The translations under genes were made by a program, and so were the position numbers. A stretch of DNA of 64,000 bases from Gammaproteobacteria bacterium. GTDB lineage: Bacteria; Pseudomonadota; Gammaproteobacteria; Steroidobacterales; Woeseiaceae. Position 1 is the stretch's first letter. The number at the start of each line of letters is the position of its first letter. The notes beneath the pieces are model-generated. The model was not told where the DNA came from, did not search any database, and saw nothing but the letters and a program-made list of their open reading frames with translations. The stretch is taken from the NCBI GenBank assembly GCA_003331585.1, contig QOPG01000002.1, positions 50,156-114,155 of the forward strand. The letters run 5' to 3'. Of the stretch, positions 38,763 through 47,555 are shown piece after piece.

Positions 38763-41465
38763 ATGGGTCAAAAAAAACAAAATGCCAACAGAAAAAAGAT
38801 GGTTCTTGTTGATGGATCGTCTTATTTGTATCGTGCTTATCATGCTCTTCCTCCTTTAACCAACTCAAAAGGTTTTCCTACAGGGGCAGTTTACGGAGTT
38901 CTCAATATGATCAATAAACTGCTAGACGATCAAAACACAAAATTTTTTATTGTAGTTTTTGATGCTCCTGGAAAAACTTTTAGGAATGATATTTATCCAG
39001 AATATAAGGCTAATAGACCGCCCATGCCTGAAGATCTTAGGTCTCAAATTGATCCAATTCATAATGCTATTAATGCAATGGGTATACCATTAATATCAAT
39101 TGCAGGTGTTGAGGCAGACGATGTAATTGGTACATTGGCCTTGAGAGCAAAAAATAATGATATGCAAGTGTTGATATCAACAGGTGACAAAGACATGGCG
39201 CAACTAGTCGATGAAGATGTAACGCTCATTAACACAATGAATAATCAAACACTTAACCGCGAGGGTGTTAAAGCAAAATTCGGAGTTTACCCCAACCAAA
39301 TCATTGATTATTTGGCCTTAATGGGTGATAAATCAGACAATGTTCCCGGCATTCCTGGAGTTGGCGAAAAAACTGCGAGTAAGTGGCTGAATCAATTTCA
39401 ATCTATACAAAAAATAATAAAAAACTCACATCAAATTCAAGGAAAAATTGGTCAAAAATTAAATGCAAATATTGATCAACTCCCTATGTCACAGAGATTA
39501 GTCACGATAAATAAAGATGTTGAAATAGAATTAAATATTTCAGATTTAACCTTAAAAGAGGCTGATACAACAAAACTCAAATCCATATATAAAGAACTCG
39601 AATTAAACACGCTATACAAATCAATAATCGATGAACACGAAGAAACGAAAAAAAATAATTTCAACTATAAAATAATATACAAAACCAATGATTTAAAAAA
39701 ATTTATTGAAGATGCTATCCGTAAAAAAATCATTGCTATTGATACAGAGACAAACAGTTTAAATTACATGGAAGCTGAATTGGTTGGAATCTCAATGGCA
39801 GTTAATGAGGGTGAGGCTGCTTATATCCCTCTAGCGCATGATTATGTAAATGCACCAAATCAATTGGATAGAGATGAGGTGCTAAATTTAATGAAACCAT
39901 TGCTAGAAAATAGCGAAATCAAAAAAATTGGACACCACCTAAAGTTCGATGCTCATATCTTTGCTCGTTATAAGATTTATCTCAAAGGAATCGAATATGA
40001 CTCAATGATTCAATCTTATGTATTAAACAGCATCGCAACACGTCATGACATGAATTCGGTTGCGAATAAGTATTTAAATAGAAGTACCACTCAATTTGAG
40101 GAGATCGCAGGGAAAGGAATAAAACAGCTAACTTTTAATCAAATAAAAATCGAAAAAGCCTCTGATTATGCTGCAGAAGATGCAGATGTCACTCTTTCCT
40201 TACATAAACATCTATGGGTAAAAATAAGAGAAAACAAGAAACTAAGAAAACTTTATGATGAAATTGAAAAACCATTGATACCTATACTTTTTAAAATGGA
40301 AGAAGATGGAGTATTGATTGATAAAACAATGTTAGAAAATCAAAGTGCAGAATTATCCACTTCAATGGATAATCTCGAGAAACAGGCTTGCAAAATAGCG
40401 AAAACAGATTTTAATCTTGGTTCTCCGAAACAATTACAAGAAATTTTATTTGAAAAGTTAGATTTACCTATACTAAAAAAAACACCAAAAGGTCAGCCAT
40501 CAACAGCTGAAGATGTCCTACAGGAACTTTCTGAAAATTATGAATTGCCAAAAATTATATTAGAGCACAGAACGCTAAGTAAGCTAAAAAGCACTTATAC
40601 TGAAAAGCTTCCAAATCAAATTTCATCCACAACTGGGAGAATACATACTTCATATCATCAGGCAAATACAGCCACAGGAAGATTATCTTCAAGCACGCCA
40701 AATCTTCAAAATATACCCATTAGAACAGCCGAAGGAAGGAGAATAAGACAAGCTTTTATTGCGCCTAAAGGTTACAGCATATTAGCTGCAGATTATTCTC
40801 AAATTGAATTAAGGATAATGGCTCATTTATCGAAAGATAAAGCATTATTGAAAGCCTTCTTGAGTAATCATGATATTCATAGTAAGACAGCTGCTGAGGT
40901 ACTAGATATTAAAATCGGTAACGTCACTGTTGAACAGAGGAGATGGGCTAAAGCAATTAATTTTGGCTTAATGTATGGAATGTCAGCATTCGGTCTAGGA
41001 AAACAAATCGGTGTTGGAAGAAATCAAGCTCAAGATTACATTGATCTATACTTTTCAAAATATCCCAACGTAAGAAGTTTTATGGATGAAACAAAAATAA
41101 AAGCCAGAGAAAATGGCTTCATTGAGACACTTTTTGGTCGAAGATTATATCTACCGGACATTAATAGCAAAAATGGTCTAAAGAGAAATTACGCAGAAAG
41201 AAGTGCAATTAATGCCCCGATGCAAGGCTCAGCGGCCGATATAATAAAAATCGCAATGATTGATGTCGATCAATGGATAGTTTCCAAAAAAGTCCCTGCA
41301 AGAATTATTATGCAAGTTCATGATGAATTGGTTCTAGAGGTTAAAAGTGATGCCTCTGATGATATAAAATTCGATCTAATAAAAATCATGGAATCGTCAG
41401 TTGATCTCGACGTTCCATTGGTTGTCGATGCGGCTGTGGGGTTAAATTGGGACGAAGCGCATTAA
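38763..41465 (+). CDS. polA: DNA polymerase I
   Basis: 5' nuclease (VDGSSYLYRAYHALPPLTNSKGFPTGAVYGV), 3'-5' exonuclease (IAIDTETNSL), polymerase (DYSQIELRIMAHLS, RRWAKAINFGLMYGMSAFGL, QVHDELVLEV). Confidence 0.97.
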   Translation: MGQKKQNANRKKMVLVDGSSYLYRAYHALPPLTNSKGFPTGAVYGVLNMINKLLDDQNTKFFIVVFDAPGKTFRNDIYPEYKANRPPMPEDLRSQIDPIHNAINAMGIPLISIAGVEADDVIGTLALRAKNNDMQVLISTGDKDMAQLVDEDVTLINTMNNQTLNREGVKAKFGVYPNQIIDYLALMGDKSDNVPGIPGVGEKTASKWLNQFQSIQKIIKNSHQIQGKIGQKLNANIDQLPMSQRLVTINKDVEIELNISDLTLKEADTTKLKSIYKELELNTLYKSIIDEHEETKKNNFNYKIIYKTNDLKKFIEDAIRKKIIAIDTETNSLNYMEAELVGISMAVNEGEAAYIPLAHDYVNAPNQLDRDEVLNLMKPLLENSEIKKIGHHLKFDAHIFARYKIYLKGIEYDSMIQSYVLNSIATRHDMNSVANKYLNRSTTQFEEIAGKGIKQLTFNQIKIEKASDYAAEDADVTLSLHKHLWVKIRENKKLRKLYDEIEKPLIPILFKMEEDGVLIDKTMLENQSAELSTSMDNLEKQACKIAKTDFNLGSPKQLQEILFEKLDLPILKKTPKGQPSTAEDVLQELSENYELPKIILEHRTLSKLKSTYTEKLPNQISSTTGRIHTSYHQANTATGRLSSSTPNLQNIPIRTAEGRRIRQAFIAPKGYSILAADYSQIELRIMAHLSKDKALLKAFLSNHDIHSKTAAEVLDIKIGNVTVEQRRWAKAINFGLMYGMSAFGLGKQIGVGRNQAQDYIDLYFSKYPNVRSFMDETKIKARENGFIETLFGRRLYLPDINSKNGLKRNYAERSAINAPMQGSAADIIKIAMIDVDQWIVSKKVPARIIMQVHDELVLEVKSDASDDIKFDLIKIMESSVDLDVPLVVDAAVGLNWDEAH

Positions 41466-42064
41466 GTTTTTTGTTTAATTTCTTCCCTCAGAAGACCATC
41501 TAAGGTCATTCTGGCTTCATCTAATCCTTCTCGGTTTAGCGACGAAAATAATTGCACGGTGATTGATTTTTCTAATTCAGACTTCAAGACAAGCAATCTC
41601 TTTTTTGCTTCCCCTCTTTTTAATTTATCCGATTTAGTCATGAGAATGTGAACTGGAATTTTTTGGAATTTTGAAATCGATAACATATCGAGGTCATACT
41701 CAGACAGTCCTCTGCGAATATCAATAATCATAAATACCCCATGAAGGCTTTTTCTATTTTCAAAATAATGAGTAAGAATTTGTCCCCAATGCTTCTTTTT
41801 TGAGTTTGAAACCAGCGCGAAGCCATATCCTGGTAGATCAACAAGTCTTTTGTTTTCCTCGAGTTCGAAAAAATTCACCAACTGTGTTCTTCCAGGAGTT
41901 TTGCTAGTTCGAGCAAATTGACGTCTATTCACAATTACATTAATTGCACTGGATTTTCCAGAGTTTGACCTACCCACAAAACATACCTCAGCACCTATAT
42001 CTCTCACAAATTGATCAGAATTATTTGCACTTTGTATAAACTTTGCTTTTGGATATTGCGACAT
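41462..42064 (-). CDS. engB: Ribosome biogenesis GTPase YihA/EngB
   Basis: EVCFVGRSNSGKSSAINVIV, TSKTPGRTQLVNFFEL, DLPGYGFA, TKSDKLKRG. Confidence 0.95.
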   Translation of the reverse strand: MSQYPKAKFIQSANNSDQFVRDIGAEVCFVGRSNSGKSSAINVIVNRRQFARTSKTPGRTQLVNFFELEENKRLVDLPGYGFALVSNSKKKHWGQILTHYFENRKSLHGVFMIIDIRRGLSEYDLDMLSISKFQKIPVHILMTKSDKLKRGEAKKRLLVLKSELEKSITVQLFSSLNREGLDEARMTLDGLLREEIKQKT

Positions 42065-42156
42065 AACTGTATAATACTTTTGTGTTTAAACTGAAATCCA
42101 TATCATAAAGTAAACATTGCCTCTTGGTAACAATACTTTATCTAAAATTCGTAACT

Positions 42157-42786
42157 ATGTTATTCAATAAAAAATTGAAATTATTGATTGTGAGCATTGT
42201 ATTTGCATTCAGTAATGTTTTCTCAGATTCATTGGTTGATGGATCAGTTGAAGCTGGGAAATCTATTTCCATAACGTGTGGTGCATGTCATGGGCTTGAT
42301 GGAAATAGCATTAACCCTTTGTGGCCAAATCTTGCAGGTCAACATGCCTTATACTCTGTTGAGCAACTCAAAGCATTTAGAGACGGAAAAAGAGTCAATG
42401 AGTTAATGACGGCAATGGTTATCAATCTAACTGACCAAAACATAAAAGATCTTTCTGTTTATTATGAGAGCCTACCAATAACTCCTAAATTAGTTGCGGA
42501 TGAAAACACAGTTGAACTCGGTGAAAAGATATACAGGGGTGGGAATAGAGAAACTGGTGTAGCTGCATGTATTGCGTGTCATGGACCTGCAGGAAAAGGA
42601 AATCCTGGCGCAAAATATCCCTTAATTCATTCAATGGGAGCCATGTACACTGAGAAACAACTTCATGATTATGCTAATGGAGACAGAGTGTCTGTAGGCC
42701 CTGTTCAAATTATGCGTGATATTTCAAAAAAACTCTCAGCCGAAGAAATTAAAGCAGTATCATCATACATACAAGGCTTGCAATAA
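42157..42786 (+). CDS. Cytochrome c4-like dihaem cytochrome (track start at TTG 42124; ATG at 42157 preferred)
   Basis: Signal peptide, two haem motifs CGACHG and CIACHG, LAGQHALYSVEQLKAFRDGKR. Confidence 0.9.
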   Translation: MLFNKKLKLLIVSIVFAFSNVFSDSLVDGSVEAGKSISITCGACHGLDGNSINPLWPNLAGQHALYSVEQLKAFRDGKRVNELMTAMVINLTDQNIKDLSVYYESLPITPKLVADENTVELGEKIYRGGNRETGVAACIACHGPAGKGNPGAKYPLIHSMGAMYTEKQLHDYANGDRVSVGPVQIMRDISKKLSAEEIKAVSSYIQGLQ

Positions 42787-42834
42787 TTTTAATTGTCATA
42801 AAGAATATAAGTTATTCCTTTATTACAGAGTTAC

Positions 42835-43686
42835 TTGAGGCTATTTAAAATGAAAAAACTTTTTTATCTAATCCTTTTCTTCGTATTAGCTGGTTGTAGT
42901 TCCAATGAAGAGAGTAAATCAATGGATACTTCTGCAACAATTAATTCGGCTACAAATATCGAATCTCTGGGCAATAATATCGAGCAAAATCAGAGTGAAA
43001 AAAAATCCTCGATATTAATTCAGGAATCCGACTCAGAAGATATTATAAGAGATGACTCAAAACCAATCGTTCTAGCACAGACAAACCTTCTATCGAAAAA
43101 AGATTGGGAGTTTAAAGAGTCAGAGCATTTTATGAGACTTGTTCCTGCTCAACCTACCATTGGAGGACCTGATAAAGTCGAGGTTACTGAATTCTTTTAT
43201 TATGGATGCATACACTGCATGACATTCGAGCCATATATAAATGACTGGAAAAAAGATATACCAGACAATGTTCGATTTGAACGAATACCCGCATTATGGA
43301 ATCCGCTTCTCAGGCTTCATGGTCGAATGTACTTTACAAAAGAGATTCTAACTGAAAATGGAAAATTAAAAGATCCAGAAGGTTTTAGAGCAAGGGTATT
43401 TAGAGAATGGCATAACAAAAAAAATTACATGTCCTCTGCTGAGGCTATTCAGGAAATATTTTTGGAATTTGGAGTGTCTGAAGATGATTTCAAAAAAACA
43501 TTTGAATCTTTCCAAGTTGCTCAAAAATTGAGACTTGCGGATGATCTCGCCAGAAGATATGGGATAGCTTCAACACCAACAATGGTTGTAAATGGAAAAT
43601 ACAGAACGGGTGCTGGTGAAGCTGGTAGTTATCCAAAACTTATGAGAGTAATTGATGAGCTCATAGAACGTGAATCAATGAATTAA
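42835..43686 (+). CDS. dsbA: DsbA-family thiol:disulfide interchange lipoprotein
   Basis: Lipobox FVLAGCSS, TEFFYYGCIHCMTFEP active site, cis-Pro region GIASTPTMVVNGKYR. Confidence 0.88.
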   Translation: MRLFKMKKLFYLILFFVLAGCSSNEESKSMDTSATINSATNIESLGNNIEQNQSEKKSSILIQESDSEDIIRDDSKPIVLAQTNLLSKKDWEFKESEHFMRLVPAQPTIGGPDKVEVTEFFYYGCIHCMTFEPYINDWKKDIPDNVRFERIPALWNPLLRLHGRMYFTKEILTENGKLKDPEGFRARVFREWHNKKNYMSSAEAIQEIFLEFGVSEDDFKKTFESFQVAQKLRLADDLARRYGIASTPTMVVNGKYRTGAGEAGSYPKLMRVIDELIERESMN

Positions 43687-43708
43687 TAACAGTCTTCAAG
43701 ATTGTTAT
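43686..43708. terminator. Putative hairpin between convergent dsbA and acyl-CoA ligase genes
   Basis: ATAACAGTCTTCAAGATTGTTAT: near-perfect inverted repeat (10-bp stem with one G·U, 3-nt loop); no strong T-tract. Confidence 0.4.
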
Positions 43709-43723
43709 CACTAAAATACTAGA

Positions 43724-45808
43724 TTACTTTATGTCCTCGCCAACGGCTAGAGCATCGACAGCTACACATCCTGAATCCGTTAATATCATTGGATTAATGT
43801 CGAATTCTCTTATATCGGACTTCATTTCTGAAATAAGAATAGAAAATTTTTCAGCAGACTCATAGAACGCCTCTAATTTTAAATTATCTTTCCCTCGGTA
43901 ACCGGAGAGAATTTTACCAAACTTAAATTTTTCAATAGATTGTTTAATATAATTTCGATTAAAAGGGGGTATTGCAAATACCACCTCATCAAATAACTCA
44001 GAAAACACTCCGCCCATCCCTATTATCACTATAGGTCCAAGTTGAGGATCTTTTTTGACCCCAAGAAACATCTCTTGTCCACCCTCAATCATTTTAGCTA
44101 TTAAAACTTTTTTTCCAATTGTTTTGCTCATCACTCTATAGTGATTAGTTAATTCTTCTTTATTTTTTATATTCAAAATCACACCGTGCCTCTCGGTTTT
44201 ATGATAAATATCTTTTTCTGCTGTTTTCAACACGAGTGGATATCCAATCTTTTTTGCAGCCTCTATTGCAGACACTTCATCTGAAACACATTTGTGTTCG
44301 ACAACAGGTATGCCGTAATCAGAGAGTAAGCTTAGAGAATCACTCTCACTCAAGATTTTTTCCTTTCTAAGTCTGGATTTCCAAGAGTCTCCTTTTGTGC
44401 ATAATTTAGAATTAGATATTTTATGATCTGATTTAAAAAAATCTCGATACGAAAATAATTTACTTATGGCGACCATTGTTGGTGAAATTCCATCCAAGAC
44501 TGGATATCCTCTATGAGTTTGCTCTACAGCAACTGGATCAAACCCACTGCCTTGATGAGATGATACAAGTAATACTGGCTTTCCTGTGGCCTTTCTCGTT
44601 TTTTGCATTAAATTGATATATTCAGGATATATCAAGCCATAAGGTGCTCGGTTAAGAACAAGTGCTTCAATTGATGCATTGTCGTCATCAAGCAATATTT
44701 TTGCTGAATCTAAATATTGCTTTGCAGAATCTTTTCCACCTCTACTCCATACATCTAATGGGTTTATTGCTGGTAGCTCAGGATCTATAATCTCCTCTAA
44801 TTTTTTTACTGAATTATCACTCAGCTCTGTAAGGGGCACATTCAACTCATCCGCAATATCGACCAGAAGTTGTCTTTCCCCACCAGAATCATGCAATGTA
44901 ACAAAACTTCCTTCGCCTACAACACCAAATTCTGCAAATAATATCAGAGTAGCAACTAATTCTTCCGTATCTCTTACCCTCTGAACTCCGTAACGATTGA
45001 ATAAGGCATCATATGCGTCATCATCACCTGCAATAGCACCAGAGTGGGAAACAGTTAACTGAGCTGATTTTTCAGTTTTACCAACTTTAAGAGCTACAAT
45101 TGGGATTTTCTTTTGATTGGCTTTTTTTAAAGCTTTAATAAATCCATCTGGATTTCTTGCTGTTTCAATAAATATACCAACTACCTTAGTTTCAGGTAAA
45201 TCTAGAACAAAATCTAAATATTGATCCATAGTCACTGACAGTTCATTACCCGTCGATACTGCAAAATTGAATCGTAAACGATCTTCGCAATCCAAGATAC
45301 CAGACATTCCTGATCCAGAATGACTGATAAGACTGATATTACCTGGAGCTGAATGGTCATTACTATCAAAACCACAAGCCCAAACATGATCTCTTATGTT
45401 GTAAAATCCCATCCCATTTGCCCCACAGACCATCATATTGGATTTGAGGATTTTATCTTTAATTCGGGTCTTAAGATTTGGATTGTTATCATCATCAATA
45501 TTTAATGATGAAAATATGACAGCTGCTGGAATTTTAGCTTTAACAACTTCATCAAACAGTAATTCTATACGATAGTCACTAACTGCAAAAATAACTAGGT
45601 CTGGAATCTCAGGTAAATCCCTTATTCTTTCATAACATTTTATATTTTGGATTGAATCATACGACGGATTGATAGGATAAATTGCTCCTTTGTAACCACC
45701 CTTTATAAGATTAGTTAATGCCCAGTCACCCACAGAATCTTTTCTTTTTGATGCCCCAAGGATTGTGATGGATTTAGGCTTTAATAATGGGTCTAGAGTC
45801 GTATGCAA
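43724..45808 (-). CDS. NDP(ADP)-forming acyl-CoA synthetase (acetate–CoA ligase family)
   Basis: LLKPKSITILGASKRKDSVG, SHSGSGMSGILD, VSHSGAIAGDDDAYDALFNRYGVQRV, C-terminal ATP-grasp (GYPLVLKTAEKDIYHKTERHGVILNI). Confidence 0.9.
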   Translation of the reverse strand: MHTTLDPLLKPKSITILGASKRKDSVGDWALTNLIKGGYKGAIYPINPSYDSIQNIKCYERIRDLPEIPDLVIFAVSDYRIELLFDEVVKAKIPAAVIFSSLNIDDDNNPNLKTRIKDKILKSNMMVCGANGMGFYNIRDHVWACGFDSNDHSAPGNISLISHSGSGMSGILDCEDRLRFNFAVSTGNELSVTMDQYLDFVLDLPETKVVGIFIETARNPDGFIKALKKANQKKIPIVALKVGKTEKSAQLTVSHSGAIAGDDDAYDALFNRYGVQRVRDTEELVATLILFAEFGVVGEGSFVTLHDSGGERQLLVDIADELNVPLTELSDNSVKKLEEIIDPELPAINPLDVWSRGGKDSAKQYLDSAKILLDDDNASIEALVLNRAPYGLIYPEYINLMQKTRKATGKPVLLVSSHQGSGFDPVAVEQTHRGYPVLDGISPTMVAISKLFSYRDFFKSDHKISNSKLCTKGDSWKSRLRKEKILSESDSLSLLSDYGIPVVEHKCVSDEVSAIEAAKKIGYPLVLKTAEKDIYHKTERHGVILNIKNKEELTNHYRVMSKTIGKKVLIAKMIEGGQEMFLGVKKDPQLGPIVIIGMGGVFSELFDEVVFAIPPFNRNYIKQSIEKFKFGKILSGYRGKDNLKLEAFYESAEKFSILISEMKSDIREFDINPMILTDSGCVAVDALAVGEDIK

Positions 45809-45839
45809 TTTAATTCCAGGCTGAGAATTTGATGCTCTT

Positions 45840-47036
45840 CTAGAATGGATCGGGTGGTGTTTTTCCTCTTCTTGCAGGAAACCAGAACGGTTTGTCTACA
45901 ATATCAGCTTTTGCCATTACCCTATTCCAGTGCATTTCTCTTTGATAGTATATTTCCACCCATAAACTCTCACCAGGATTTCCATGAGGTGTGCGAACTG
46001 TCCCAAGAGCAATATTTTGCTTGCAGATTGGTGACCATGCAGCTGATGTTATAAACCCAATTTCGGATTTATTATTTTTTTCATTTGCATATATATATGA
46101 GCTCGCGGCAGTTTTATTGCCCTCAATATCCAATTTTACTAATCGCCAATTTGATCCTTTTTCTTTTTCCTTTATCAAAGCTCGACGACCGTTAAAATTA
46201 TCTTTACTAAAATCAACTAACCAACCCAAACCCAATTCAAGTGGAGATCTGGTTCGACCAGTTCTAACTGTTGTTTCAGCTGGCAAAAAATCCTCGAAAG
46301 GAGCGAGATAAGCTGCCTCTTTTCTTGCAAGGTCAAGGGCGTGCGTACCGATGACACGTATACCATGATGTTTTCCTGCCTCGAATAGGGCATCCCATAA
46401 TTCGATTGCTTTATCTGGTGATACCCATAACTCATAACCCAGATCACCCGTAAAGCCTGTTCTTGAAATCATCAGCTCTGCACCAGAGAATTCATTGTGA
46501 ATTAATCCAAAAGGTTTTAATTCATCTAAACCACTAACACCCATATTTTTTAAGATGCTATATGATGTTGGCCCTTGTACAGCTAGTGCTGCGACTTCTG
46601 CAGTTTCTTCCTTTATTGTTACATCAAAACCAATTGAGGCTGTCGTAAGCCATGCAAAATGCCTTTCTTGGGAACATAATCTGTAATCCCCCTCTTTCAA
46701 ATGAAATATAGTTCCATCATCAATTACCTGCCCTTGGTCATCACACCAAATTGCATAAGCCACTCTTCCTGGTTTTATCTTTCTCATATCTCTGGTAACT
46801 AGGCGATTAAGAAATTCAAGTGCGTCTGGTCCAGTGATTCTGTATTTTGTCATGGGTGTAATATCAAAAACACCTGTTGAGTTTCTAATTGCAAAATATT
46901 CCATGTCCTCACAATAAAGTGCTTCAGCGCTAGAATATCCAGCCCAATTATGCCATGTATTGAGAGAATCTAACTCTGCAATCCTCGGGTAAAAAGGAGT
47001 TTTTAATCTACCAGTATTTATATGTTGGGCAGTCAT
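45840..47036 (-). CDS. GcvT-family aminomethyltransferase/demethylase-like protein
   Basis: TGVFDITPMTKYRITGPDALEFLNRLVTRD, ISRTGFTGDLGYELWVSPDKAIELWDAL, GLGWLVDFSKDNFNGRRAL. Confidence 0.88.
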   Translation of the reverse strand: MTAQHINTGRLKTPFYPRIAELDSLNTWHNWAGYSSAEALYCEDMEYFAIRNSTGVFDITPMTKYRITGPDALEFLNRLVTRDMRKIKPGRVAYAIWCDDQGQVIDDGTIFHLKEGDYRLCSQERHFAWLTTASIGFDVTIKEETAEVAALAVQGPTSYSILKNMGVSGLDELKPFGLIHNEFSGAELMISRTGFTGDLGYELWVSPDKAIELWDALFEAGKHHGIRVIGTHALDLARKEAAYLAPFEDFLPAETTVRTGRTRSPLELGLGWLVDFSKDNFNGRRALIKEKEKGSNWRLVKLDIEGNKTAASSYIYANEKNNKSEIGFITSAAWSPICKQNIALGTVRTPHGNPGESLWVEIYYQREMHWNRVMAKADIVDKPFWFPARRGKTPPDPF

Positions 47037-47449
47037 TATTCTTCTCTATTTGGATTCCAAATTTTTAAGTTTTTAACTTTTAGTCTATTGACTACTATAT
47101 TGTATCTTGATTGCTCTTCTTTCCATTCCTTCAACCATCCGTTTCCATCTCTTTCTGCATCTATAAAGATTGCATTTGTGAATGCTATTGGGGCTAGTAT
47201 TGAAACATGTACAATAATACTAATTACAGTATTGTAATTAAAAAATCCAAGATAATTTGCAGCTAGAAAACCAAAAAACACACTCCATACAGTAAACAAC
47301 ACTAACATAAAGTATGCCTGAAGACTTGGATCGGGTATGTGTTTTAGTGGATTATATCTCACATCCATAACCCTTCTATAACCATTCACAAGACTCATTA
47401 TAATTCTTCTAAATACACTTGGTTTTTTTATCATTGGATCAACTTCCAT
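47036..47449 (-). CDS. Small integral membrane protein, unknown function (137 aa)
   Basis: Two predicted TM segments; start and stop overlap neighbouring genes of the operon. Confidence 0.75.
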   Translation of the reverse strand: MEVDPMIKKPSVFRRIIMSLVNGYRRVMDVRYNPLKHIPDPSLQAYFMLVLFTVWSVFFGFLAANYLGFFNYNTVISIIVHVSILAPIAFTNAIFIDAERDGNGWLKEWKEEQSRYNIVVNRLKVKNLKIWNPNREE

Positions 47450-47555
47450 TTTTTCTCCTGAATGGGTAATGATGTCTTACGAATTCTCTAACTATATGAA
47501 GACCGACACTCAGCCAAGTAATTACAAAGAAACTCCAAACTAGTATCTCAATCAT
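47439..47555 (-). CDS. 38-aa single-TM microprotein (absent from the supplied ORF track)
   Basis: MIEILVWSFFVITWLSVGLHIVREFVRHHYPFRRKNGS*; ATG directly abuts the upstream stop (TAA-ATG), and its 3' end overlaps the next start by 11 nt, filling an otherwise empty operon gap. Confidence 0.65.
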   Translation of the reverse strand: MIEILVWSFFVITWLSVGLHIVREFVRHHYPFRRKNGS

